Source of the DNA: Spirogloea muscicola
Lineage: Eukaryota > Streptophyta > Zygnematophyceae > Spirogloeales > Spirogloeaceae
Assembly (NCBI GenBank): GCA_009602725.1
Contig: WELB01000043.1
Location: 431,224 to 495,223, forward strand
DNA: 64,000 nt
Direction: 5' to 3'
The notes under the pieces are model-generated. The model was given only the letters and a program-made list of their open reading frames with translations, made no database searches and was not told where the DNA came from. Below, piece by piece: positions 39,501 to 48,703 of this stretch (positions within the stretch are counted from its first letter, which is position 1; every line of letters starts with the position of its first letter). The position numbers and the translations under genes are program-made.

Positions 39501-39814
39501 TCCGCGTGGCCCACGGATTGGATTAGGCGCCTCGTCCTGCTCGGCGATCAGTGCCCCCGCACCGCCCAAGCTCCCGCCTTGGCCCTTCCGGCCCGGCTGC
39601 CCACACTCCCCCCGGCACCCGGCCGAAAGCCGTCCTGCCCCGAGGCCGCACGTCCGCTCGGGCCGCGGACGCCGCTCTCACATGGGAAATAGCTCTGCCA
39701 ATGCAAGGCAATGGCTGTGCGAGGCCGGCCCAAAGGACTGTACAAGGTCTGAAAGGGCCGAAAGGCGCCATAAGCAGGAGCCTGTTCTCCAGGACCTCTG
39801 CAAGTGGGCGCGAG

Positions 39815-40080
39815 GTGGTAGCCAGCCTCCACAGCAGAGAATAGTACATGGCCTATCCATTAGTAAGTTGATTGCAAACTCTCCTAAAAGGTCATCTCAT
39901 GTCTTGCGGAAAGTGATCGAGCTCCTTTCGATTGACCAGAAGCAGAAGCGGAGGTAGTACCGGGTTATGATGCAGAGTAGTCTGCTATGGGTGTTGCTCT
40001 TTTCGTTCTTAAAAGAGTTTGCAACCAACATACTTACGGATAGTCCATTTACTATCTTCTTCTGGGGAGGCTGGCTGCCA
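39815..40080. pseudogene. nad1: Palindrome centre: two nad1 3' fragments head to head
   Basis: On the right side (about 39890-40080, +) the sequence matches 45650-45840: an EYS.(M/L)GVALF-like stretch and then TDSPFTIFFWGGWLP, the conserved nad1 region following the EAEAELV loop. On the left side (about 39885-39815, -) the same end is read in the other direction. About 120 bp between the arms is unpaired. Both fragments run directly into ORF A leaders. Confidence 0.75.
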
Positions 40081-40124
40081 ACAGCGCCCACTTGCAGAGG
40101 TCCTGGAGAACAGGCTCCTGCTTA

Positions 40125-40205
40125 TGGCGCATTCCGGCCCTTGTACAGTCCTTTGGGCCGGCCTCTCACAGCCATGGCCTTGCATCGGCAGAACTATTTC
40201 CCATG
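40125..40205 (+). repeat. Hairpin repeat within ORF A leader
   Basis: cggcccttgtacagtccttt then gggccggcctctcacagcc, and ...ggcagaactatttcccatg. The same element occurs at 45890-45965 (+) and 39690-39770 (-). It is the GC-rich version of the dispersed hairpin repeat, positioned 5' of ORF A in three units. Confidence 0.6.
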
Positions 40206-40660
40206 TGGGAGCGGCGTCCGCGGCCCGGGCGGACGTGCGGCCTCGGGGCAGGACGGCTTTCGGCCGGGTGCCCGGGGGAGCTTGGGCAGCCGGGCCGGAA
40301 AGGCCAAGGCGGGAGCTTGGGCGGTGCGGGGCCACTGATCGCAGAGCGGGACGGGGCTGCCGAATCCAATCCGTGGGCCAATGCCGCGCCCGGGGCAACG
40401 GCCTGCGCGGGAAACCGGCTCCCGCCACGCTGCCCGAGGCGGCCTGAAGCTCCCCCCCCCCCCTCCTCCCACTCTCTCGCCGAGCGCCCCTCCGCCGCCG
40501 CTGCCACCGCCGCCGCCGCCGTCGTCCGCCGCCGCCGCCGCCAAGGGCCTCTGCTTCTGCGACGTTGGTCCCAAGCAGGGACAGCGCCTGCACCAGCGCC
40601 GCGCCTTCCACCGCCGCCGGCCGCCGCGCCGACCGCCTCGCCGCTGCAGCCGCGCCAGTC

Positions 40661-41506
40661 ATGGCGTCTGGTCTTCTGGGCCTGGCCACCGCGTTCATGG
40701 CGGCGTGGGCCACCGAAGCCTGCGCAGCCGCCACCAGGCTCGGGCTGCTTCCCACGGCCACGAGCCCCCGGGCGGCCATGGCATCGTCGCACGCCTCCGA
40801 GAGCGAGAGGCGCGGCGTGCTTCGCGCCGACGCGTGCGCCGAGCTGGCCGAAGTCGGCCCCGGGACGGCCTCAAGTGGCCGCAGAGACCGCGGCCGCCAG
40901 CTGTCGAGCCCCCGGAGGACGACCTCTGCAGGCAGTGAGCATGGCATCCCCGTGGAGGCGGCATGGCAAGCCGCCTGCTGCCTCGCGGACGCGCTCAACG
41001 ACGCGCTGCTGCTGCGGCGCGAGGCCGAGCACTCCGCCCAGCTGGCCGAGGACTGGCAGCGCTACGCCGAGGAGACGGCGGTGGAGCGCGACGAGCTTCT
41101 CGCGTGGGGCCTGCGAGTGCTGGACGACAACAAGCAGCTTCGACACGCCGCACGCAGCAGCACGGAGGAGGCTGACGGCCTGTATCAGCAGGCCAAGTAC
41201 CTTGAAGACTGCTGCCAGCGCTTGACAGGGCAGCTACGGCTGTGCCGGCAGCAGGCGCACGCCGATGCGCTGGCGGCGCAGGCTGCGGCCTCCGCGCTTA
41301 GGTCAGACGTTGCGGGCGCGCGGTGGCTACTGCGCGTCGCAGACAGTCGCATGCGCGCCCTGCAAACCCAAGTGGCTTCGCAGGATCACCAGCTCCAGGC
41401 GATGCACCTGGAGGTGGCTGCCCTCAGGGCCACCCTGGGGATATGCCACAGCCCGGTCGCACTCAGTGACTGCTCTTCTCTCAGGAGGAGGGCGTCTTGT
41501 GCGTAG
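40661..41506 (+). CDS. ORF A, right proximal copy (281 codons), unknown function
   Basis: Intact frame from MASGLLGLATAFMAAWATEA to LRRRASCA-stop, 846 nt. The frame stays open upstream to 40565, but the ATG at 40661 is conserved in position across copies and precedes the shared hydrophobic helix. Residues 95-265 look helical (VEAAWQAACCLADALNDALL, ERDELLAWGLRVLDDNKQL). It lies 3' of nad1 sequence and is followed by a 340-nt tail shared by all copies and by the debris at 28.3 kb. Long open frames on the other strand and in other frames here reflect the high GC content. Confidence 0.6.
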   Translation: MASGLLGLATAFMAAWATEACAAATRLGLLPTATSPRAAMASSHASESERRGVLRADACAELAEVGPGTASSGRRDRGRQLSSPRRTTSAGSEHGIPVEAAWQAACCLADALNDALLLRREAEHSAQLAEDWQRYAEETAVERDELLAWGLRVLDDNKQLRHAARSSTEEADGLYQQAKYLEDCCQRLTGQLRLCRQQAHADALAAQAAASALRSDVAGARWLLRVADSRMRALQTQVASQDHQLQAMHLEVAALRATLGICHSPVALSDCSSLRRRASCA

Positions 41507-41845
41507 GTGTCGTAGGTGTAGCAATACTTGCTCCGTCCCGGCAGCAGTTGTGCTGCTACTCCAAGTAGGCAGTCTTTCTCCTGCTTTATTGAATTGGTCT
41601 TCTGCAGCCAACGCCACTGTCAGAGCGTGATTGCGTGAAATCCTTTTGTGTTGCTGCGCTTACAGCTATCCCCTCTCGTGCTACTGCATGCTCGAGCCCG
41701 TCAGCAGAAAGGCTTCCTTGTGATGTTAGACTACCTTAGGGAGAGAGCACATCTCTTTGCCGTACATTTGACACTGCATAGAGATCTCAACCTATCTGAA
41801 ATGCACTAGGCTGGTCTCTCACAGAGGAGGCAGCAACATATGAAT

Positions 41846-41935
41846 ACTGACGTTCTTCCGGGCTATAGTAGTCTGGTTCTGTATCCAAATCTGAGCTACA
41901 AGCACAAAAGCGGTTTGTCCCTTCCGTCTAGGGAT
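41846..41935 (-). pseudogene. Truncated mitochondrial tRNA-like 5' half, right arm
   Basis: Mirror of 38395-38468, read on the minus strand as gtagctcagatttggatacagaaccagactactatagcccg. It sits exactly at the junction with the ORF A segment end at about 41845. Confidence 0.35.
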
Positions 41936-42009
41936 TAGGACATCGCTTTTTAACAGCGCAAACGCGGGCCTAAATCACGAAGGTAGATAAAAAAATCTTG
42001 TGGATATGA

Positions 42010-42590
42010 TACCTCTTATATCCAGTATTGCATTAGTCTCTGCTAGTACGCAGAGACTAATGACTAATGCGTACAACCGCTTGTACGTGCAAAAAAACCA
42101 GAGCATTCTGTTATTTTCTTGATCTTGGTGGTTTGCAACACCTCAGGCTCACTGCATTTATCAGGACTTAGATGTTCCTGCCACGAACTTCTTGGTAGTA
42201 TACATAGGACCTATTGCTGTATCACTCCCTCTTTGTACATATGACTTTAGACATCAGGACTGCTGAGACTCATGAAAGTGCTCTTTAAAGTCTCTCTATT
42301 GGAAGAGTCACTGGGCTGATTCCTCTTTTGGACATTCACTGTACTGTAGATAGTGATCACATACCAAGAAAATCTAACTGTGTCATGTGCACCTCATATG
42401 CTGGCAGAGTTGAAAGTTGGACTGAAACAGTAAGTGGTTAGAATGTACTGGAAGCCGCTTAACCTCTTCTCTTTCGTGTTTCCAGGTTAAAATCCTTAGT
42501 AGCTAGGAGTGGCGCTATTGTAGTGACTATGCATGAGACCACTCAAGTTGAGAGACAGGATGTTTTTCAGCTAAAGACTTTAGATTTATC
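42010..42590 (+). pseudogene. nad6: nad6 copy, right arm (mitochondrial-derived)
   Basis: Same landmarks as the left copy: KPEHSVI-type start, TAETHESAL, a SYAGRVESWTET region and MHETTQVERQDVF near 42530. Compared with the left arm it carries a small extra segment near 42055-42085 (a short duplication of agactaatg). Frames are interrupted. Confidence 0.83.
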
Positions 42591-43057
42591 AATATAGGCT
42601 AAGAAGATACTTTGAGAGTCCTTTCTGTAGGAGCTTGGCCATTAGAGCAGATGGCTGTTGACTGCGTTGAAACGATCGATCGAGGACGTAGTAGTCATGC
42701 TAACCATGTTCATCATTATGTATGTATTACAGCACCTTACACTGATCCTCTTATCGTTGTTATCTGGTTCTCTTGTCATCTTCTCCTCTTGCTTGGGAAC
42801 ACAGCATGGTGCAGACATTTATTGTTGCCTGTGGATGACAGTCCAACAAAAAGAAGGAAAGCAGGTAACAGATAAGTCGTGTGGTCAACAGGGGAGTTGT
42901 CAACAGGGGAGAGATCATGTTGTCTCTGATGTCTGAAGCCTTTATGGTCAAATGTGAAGTACAGAATCTTGATCAAAAGAATTCAGGAATGTCATCACAT
43001 TTTATAGTACCAAAGTGTAAAAGGTAGGGGAAACAATCACTTTAATGGCAACTTTAA

Positions 43058-43093
43058 GAGCCGTGTGCTTGGACATTTTCGCAAGCACGGTTC
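43058..43093 (+). ncRNA. Group II intron domain V, right arm
   Basis: Starts GAGCCGTGTGCTTGGAC and ends CGCAAGCACGGTTC. The lower stem is perfect; the upper stem is weakened relative to the left copy (CTTG where the left has CGTG). It sits upstream of cox2. Confidence 0.7.
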
Positions 43094-43217
43094 CAAGAGA
43101 CAAACAGAAATAACTGCCTCTCTCTATGGGGTCGTGGGTTCAAATCCAACCTAGGGGGACCTCCAGAAGAGGTCCAGAAAGCACCAAACAATATTAAGAG
43201 TTTGCAACTTACTTCTC

Positions 43218-43890
43218 GTGACGCTCCAGAACCCTGGCAGAATATTATCAAGGTGCAGCTACTCCTGTGATGCAAGGAGTACTGATCTGCATCGCGATGT
43301 CTTTTTATCTCTAAAATGTAATTTGTACTTGTACTATGGCTGTTACTTCGTGCTTTGTGCGCACTTTCATTACGAAGGAGATTCAAATCCCAAGAGAAGC
43401 CCAAAGTCCATGAATTTACTATTTACAGTATCTATAATTGTTCATTCATCGGTCCATCTTTTGCTTTTCAGAACTCTATGGATGAAGAAGTACATTCAGC
43501 TGCAATGTGAAGCAAGTGGCAATCCATGGTGTTGGTCTGATAAATCATCATATTTTGATATTTCGGACGAGCAATCTTTAAATTCATTCATGGTAATGGT
43601 TATACGGTTTCGAAAGATGGTTTGGGAGACGGTTAGTCACGTTACGTGGAAGTAGATAGTCGAGTAGTAGTACCTGCACAAGCTCCTCTAGGCATGATAA
43701 TGACTTCAGCAGCTTCATAGTTGGGCAGTCCCATCACTAGGTGTCAAGTGTGACGCAGTCCCCAGTCGCCATAATCAGACTTCTATCTTCAACAAAAGAG
43801 AAGGTGTCTACTGTGACCAATGCAGTGCGATTTGTGGAGACGATCAGGGCTTTCTGCCAATTGTAGTTGAAGCAGTCTCATAAGACGATC
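43218..43890 (+). pseudogene. cox2: cox2 copy, right arm (mitochondrial-derived)
   Basis: DAPEPWQ at about 43221, SDKSSYFDISDEQSLNSF near 43530, then the Cu-A domain in changing frames, including TSAD, PSLGVKC and [11 protein letters not shown]. Interrupted, as in the left copy but with different point changes. Confidence 0.85.
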
Positions 43891-43919
43891 ATGTCTCTTC
43901 TCCAACAAATCTGCAAAAC

Positions 43920-45013
43920 ATGAGATTGACATCATTTCTATCAGTAGATCCAAGCCCATGGTCCATCCTTGGCTCATCAGGAGCTTTAGCAATGACCGTT
44001 GAATGTGTAATGTACATGCATGCATTGCGAGGAGGCGGTATGCTTCTCAGCTTTGGTTAATTGTATACTGCTTTCGCGTGGTGGCGTGATGTGATCCTTG
44101 TATCTACTTATGAAGGTCACCACACACATGCTGCTGTGCAGCACGGCCTCGTTATGGTATGATCCTATATTCTATGTCTGAGCTTACCTTTTTCTTTGCC
44201 AATCTAGGCTATGCACGACGTGTAGATGTGTTTCCGGCTGAGATGGGCGTGCCAGCTGCATATCTGTCGTTCTTGCGACGACGAATTTCGGCCTGTTTGC
44301 AGCGTGCTCAGGCTAATGCTTTGCACCAGAAAGCTGGGCGAGCTCTAGTTGTTAGCAGAAGGGCTTCGTATCTGCCATCCAGTATTCAGGCATCATTTAA
44401 CGACCTTAATGTATTGACCCGTGGTTACTGAGCGGGTCAACCTGCTGTAGATTATGTACGTCTCTAGATGTGCTTCCCTTTGTACTTGGCCATTTGGCCT
44501 TCGTTTGTTTCGAATACACGAAAAGTTTCTTTGTAGCCTTAGGGTTTGGGCATCAGACTTCTTCAGCCCCTTCTGTAGGAACTGGAGCTTTTTGGCCCTC
44601 TGAAAGAACGTGAGGTATTAGACCCTTGGGGTACTCCATTCGTGACTGCTGTACTCTTACTTTCTTCTGGAGCTGCAAATCACATGGGCTCACCATCAAT
44701 ACTTGCAGGAACTAAAGAGCAGGCAATCTATGGTCTACTAGCTGCTGTTGTTTTAGCCATCGTCTTTACAGCCTTTCCAGCTATCGAACATGTCGAAGCT
44801 CCTCTTAACAGTTGAGATGGTATTGATGGCTCGACGTTACAGGTTCTCATGGCTTTCACGTTATCATAGGCGCTGTTTTACTAAGCATATATTGTCTGCG
44901 CCAAGACGTGGGTCACTAATCGAGAGACATCATCTTTCTCCAGCACACTACTGGCATTTGTAGATGTGATTTGGCTGTTCTTATTCGTTTCTATCAATTG
45001 GTGGGGAGGATGA
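43920..45013 (+). pseudogene. cox3: cox3 copy with inserted mini-ORF repeat, right arm
   Basis: [15 protein letters not shown]-like start, [17 protein letters not shown] at about 44075, LSELTFFFAN at about 44170, then the insertion (about 44205-44580). Next come EREVLDPWGTPF, SSGAAN...GTKEQAIYGLLAAVVLAIVFTAFPAIEH and FVDVIWLFLFVSINWWGG-stop at about 45013. The inserted block encodes YLSFLRRRISACLQRAQANA...KAGRAL and ends LTRGY-stop. Insertion point and content are the same in both arms. Confidence 0.87.
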
Positions 45014-45084
45014 TAGAAGAAAGAGGAAATCAAAGCAAATGACATCTTGTATCTTGTAAGTATGTGCGAGAAGGTACTGTGAAT

Positions 45085-45845
45085 CATCATACCACTACTG
45101 CTAGAAGTTGCTTTCTTGGTATCAGCTGAGCAAGTTGATGGCCTCCATGCAACGAAGTGAGGGGACTGATGTCGTAGGCTTGTTCGGATAACCACAGCCT
45201 CTAGCAGATCGTTTCGGATCAATGTTTCAGGAACTTAAACTGCCTGATACTGCAAACCTCTTCATCGTACTAATGGCTCTTGTTCTTTCATGTACTGTTC
45301 AGTAGCCTGGGAAGTGATTCCTCTGAATACGGTATGGTATTATCTGATCGTAGTGTAGGAGTACATAATCATCTGCTATCTCATCTTTTGGGCGCATATG
45401 GCATCCTACAGTTTTGCCCTCAGGCGTCTCGCAAGGACATACGTATCCCCTCTGGCTCTTGTTGAGAGCAGGTTGGTCTAGACATTTAGAGTATGCCCTT
45501 TCGGGGGCATGATGATCCGCCGCACCAATGGTGTCCTAAGAAGTTTCTGTTGGCTTGATAGTTACCATCATACTGACTTGTGCAGTTTCATGCAGTTTTA
45601 CTGCAAGTACGGTGCTGCATTCCTCTATCCCTTTGCTGATGCCAGTGGTCATCTCATGTCTTGCGGAAAGTGATCGAGCTCCTTTCGATTGACCAGAAGC
45701 AGAAGCGGAGGTAGTACCCGGTTATGATGCAGAGTACTCTGCTATGGGTGTTGCTCTTTTCGTTCTGAGGAGAGCTTGCAACGTACCAACGTACTTATGG
45801 ATAGTCCATTAACTATTTTCTTTTGGGGAGGCTGGCTGCCAACAG
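45085..45845 (+). pseudogene. nad1: nad1 copy, right arm (mitochondrial-derived)
   Basis: EVAFLVSAEQVMASMQR, DVVGLFG, QPLADRF, KLPDTANLFIVLMAL, YGMVLSDRSVGV, GAYGI, then an MVSYEVPIGLIVTIILT region (shifted frame near 45530), AEYSAMGVALFVL near 45735, and SPLTIFFWGGWLP ending at about 45838. ORF A leader sequence follows immediately. Confidence 0.85.
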
Positions 45846-46421
45846 CGCCCACTTGCAGAGGTCCTGGAGAACAGGCTCCTGCTTATGGCGCCTTCCGGCC
45901 CTTGTACAGTCCTTTGGGCCGGCCTCTCACAGCCATGGCCTTGCATTGGCAGAACTATTTCCCATGTGGGAGCGGCGTCCGCGGCCCGGGCGGACGTGCG
46001 GCCTCGGGGCAGGACGCCTTTCGGCCGGGTGCCCGGGGGAGCGTGGGCAGCCGGGCCGGAAGGGCCAAGGCGGGAGCTTGGGCGGTGCGGGGCCACTGAT
46101 CGCAGAGCGGAACGGGGCGCCGAATCCAATCCGTGGGCCAATGCTCCGCCCGGGGCAACGGCCTGCGCGGGAAACCGGCTCCCGCCACGCTGCCCGAGGC
46201 GGCCTGAAGCTCCCCCCCCCTCCTCCTCCCACTCTCTCGCCGAGCGCCCCTCCGCCGCCGCTGCCACCGCCGCCGCCGCCGTCGTCCGCCGCCGCCGCCG
46301 CCGCAGGGCCTCTGCTTCTGCGACGTTGGTCCCAAGCAGGGACAGCGCCTGCACCAGCGCCGCGCCTTCCACCGCCGCCGGCCGCCGCGCCGACCGCCTC
46401 GCCGCTGCAGCCGCGCCAGTC

Positions 46422-47267
46422 ATGGCGTCTGGTCTTCTGGGCCTGGCCACCGCGTTCATGGCGGCGTGGGCCACCGAAGCCTGCGCAGCCGCCACCAGGC
46501 TCGGGCTGCTTCCCACGGCCACGAGCCCCCGGGCGGCCATGGCATCGTCGCACGCCTCCGAGAGCGAGAGGCGCGGCGTGCTTCGCGCCGACGCGTGCGC
46601 CGAGCTGGCCGAAGTCGGCCCCGGGACGGCCTCAAGTGGCCGCAGAGACCGCGGCCGCCAGCTGTCGAGCCCCCGGAGGACGACCTCTGCAGGCAGTGAG
46701 CATGGCATCCCCGTGGAGGCGGCATGGCAAGCCGCCTGCTGCCTCGCGGACGCGCTCAACGACGCGCTGCTGCTGCGGCGCGAGGCCGAGCACTCCGCCC
46801 AGCTGGCCGAGGACTGGCAGCGCTACGCCGAGGAGACGGCGGTGGAGCGCGACGAGCTTCTCGCGTGGGGCCTGCGAGTGCTGGACGACAACAAGCAGCT
46901 TCGACACGCCGCACGCAGCAGCACGGAGGAGGCTGACGGCCTGTATCAGCAGGCCAAGTACCTTGAAGACTGCTGCCAGCGCTTGACAGGGCAGCTACGG
47001 CTGTGCCGGCAGCAGGCGCACGCCGATGCGCTGGCGGCGCAGGCTGTGGCCTCCGCGCTCAGGTCCGACGTTGCGGGCGCGCAGTGGCTACTGCGCGTCG
47101 CAGACAGTCGCATGCGCGACCTGCACGCCCAAGTGGCTTCGCAGGATCACCAGCTCCAGGCGATGCACCTGGAGGTGGCTGCCCTCAGGGCCACCCTGGG
47201 GATATGCCACAGCCCGGTCGCACTCACTGACTGCTCTTCTCTCAGGAGGAGGGCGTCTTGTGCGTAG
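46422..47267 (+). CDS. ORF A, right distal copy (281 codons), unknown function
   Basis: Same length and frame as the copy at 40661-41506 and nearly identical to it; differences include QAVASAL for QAAASAL and MRDLHAQVAS for MRALQTQVAS. The frame is open far upstream (to 45885) through the GC-rich leader, which explains a longer 460-codon reading; the conserved ATG at 46422 is preferred. The tail after the stop is shared with the other units to about 47607 (ggaggcagcaaca), where the repeat ends. Confidence 0.6.
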   Translation: MASGLLGLATAFMAAWATEACAAATRLGLLPTATSPRAAMASSHASESERRGVLRADACAELAEVGPGTASSGRRDRGRQLSSPRRTTSAGSEHGIPVEAAWQAACCLADALNDALLLRREAEHSAQLAEDWQRYAEETAVERDELLAWGLRVLDDNKQLRHAARSSTEEADGLYQQAKYLEDCCQRLTGQLRLCRQQAHADALAAQAVASALRSDVAGAQWLLRVADSRMRDLHAQVASQDHQLQAMHLEVAALRATLGICHSPVALTDCSSLRRRASCA

Positions 47268-47607
47268 GTGTCGTAGGTGTAGCAATACTTGCTCCGTCCC
47301 GTCAGCAGTCGTGCTGCTACTCCATGTACGCAGACTTTCTCCTGCTTTGTTGAATTGGTCTTCTGCAGCCAATGCCACTGTCAGAGGGTGATTGCGTGAA
47401 ATCCTTTTGTGTTGCTGCGCTTACAGCTATCCCCTCTCGTGCTACTGCATGCTCGAGCCCGCCAGCAGAAAGGCTTTCTTGTGATGTTATCATGGCGAAA
47501 GAGCTCACCTCCTTGCTGTACATCTTGACACTGCATAGAGATCTCAACTTGTTGAAATGCGATATGCTGGTACCTCACATAGGAGGCAGCAACATGAAAG
47601 TTGAGGG

Positions 47608-48703
47608 TATTTGCGCTGGGCCTATTTTCGTGCATTTGCTTGTATGCCAAATTCATGAACAAGTAGAATCTCGTGCCACGCTTATTGCATCGTCTTGCTC
47701 TCAGGTGCCAAAATGACCTGCGGTGAAATGCTTTCTGGTTAATGATTACATCTGTAGGATTGGTACTGCCTGGTCCTAGATGATCCCCATGGGCAGCCCA
47801 GAGCCTAGGCCCTGGCAATCTACTTGTGTCTTTCTGTCGATTCCTTCTTATCAGTGCATCATTCCTTCGCTCCTGCGCACAGTAACAGGGGGAGAGAACA
47901 ATTACTGCTTGGCTTGCTATGGCATGAACAAGAAAGTGGATTGCACTTGCATGTGCGATAATGTTATATGATGGGAGCATCAATGCTGTGAGAAAGGCGG
48001 TTTGACGGATGCTTGGAGAGGCTAGCAGCTAGCAGCAGGCGTGCTAATGGGGATGGCGAAATCACAATCAGTGGCGCGCGGCGTGTAGCTGCACAAAGAC
48101 GGCAACGGATATTGACCCTTGTGGAAAAGAGAATTTTCCAGTATCTTCCAGTGGATGGCTGTGGTTGGCCAGCCCAGAAGGCTCCCAGGTGATGGTAGAC
48201 CTTGTCTCTCATCGGTGGAGGCTAGGAGGCAGCCAATGTGCTAGATCGTGCCCTTTCGTGGATGTAAACTGCCTGCCGGAGCAGGCAAGCATATAGCCAG
48301 TGGGTTGTGATAGCTGTAGCACTGCAAATCTCATTTTGACGAAGGCATCAGCAATGCCTTGGTGGCAGTTGCAATCCGGGTTAAAATGATGCCCTGTGGT
48401 GTGCTGGGGATGACCAGTTTTGTCAAGTAGCCTTGTCATACCTGACCTCGAATCTGCAATTTCGGCGGGGGCTTAAAGCTTATGACAATTGGCTGCAATG
48501 TTGCTTTTCCAGCAAAAGCAGACTAGACTACCAGGTTTCATCAGCAACAATCACGAAGATTCAAGAGTACATTGGGTTGGTTGACCTTTGCTGCTGATTG
48601 TCTCATTCATGCGACTTCAGATCGTGCTACGGGCCATGTTAAGCTTTCTCACTTACAAGGAAGGATCACAAAAAGTAAAACAAATACAGCACAAGGTGGA
48701 ATA
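47608..48703. other. Unassigned stretch right of the inverted repeat
   Basis: No gene recognised. The sequence returns to moderate GC immediately after the repeat edge. It probably contains the 3' flank of the minus-strand CDCA7-like gene. Confidence 0.55.

Larger units (their letters stand above)
33480..47607. repeat. Imperfect inverted repeat of mitochondrial-DNA/ORF A composite units
   Basis: The left arm (about 33500-39885) and right arm (about 40005-47390) are reverse complements, separated by about 120 bp. Within the right arm, 39890-41845 repeats directly at 45650-47607, giving a 5.76-kb period. Each unit is mitochondrial-type sequence (about 4 kb) plus a 1.76-kb GC-rich ORF A segment running from about 40081 to 41845 (copy 45841-47607), which ends ggaggcagcaaca. 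The left distal ORF A joins nad1 at a different point from the other three. The arms carry many point differences and small indels, so they are not a simple mirror artefact. Confidence 0.85.

Noticed and set aside
40009-40998. Long minus-strand and alternate-frame open frames over the ORF A units (also 45809-46759, 33894-34904, 45823-46986)
   Set aside because: Composition artefacts of GC-rich DNA. They overlap the ORF A frame, have low-complexity Arg/Pro/Ala content, and only the ORF A frame keeps a shared start and stop across the diverged copies.
39890-41845. The 1.96-kb direct repeats (39890-41845 and 45650-47607) as LTRs of a retrotransposon
   Set aside because: They begin TGTC and end AACA once trimmed, but the repeat extends past that start, its first 190 bp is nad1 sequence, and the interior is mitochondrial with no gag or pol. 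A tandem composite unit explains it better.
43105-43160. tRNA-like T arm (gtgggttcaaatccaacc) downstream of the domain V hairpin
   Set aside because: No matching D arm, anticodon arm or acceptor 5' strand at the right distance; it may be part of intron domain VI.
33480-47607. The mitochondrial genes as a genuine mitochondrial contig or a misjoined organelle scaffold
   Set aside because: The gene frames are interrupted, both arms share a nuclear repeat inside cox3, and the flanks are spliceosomal-intron nuclear genes and retroelement fossils. A misjoin of nuclear sequences is still possible and needs long reads.
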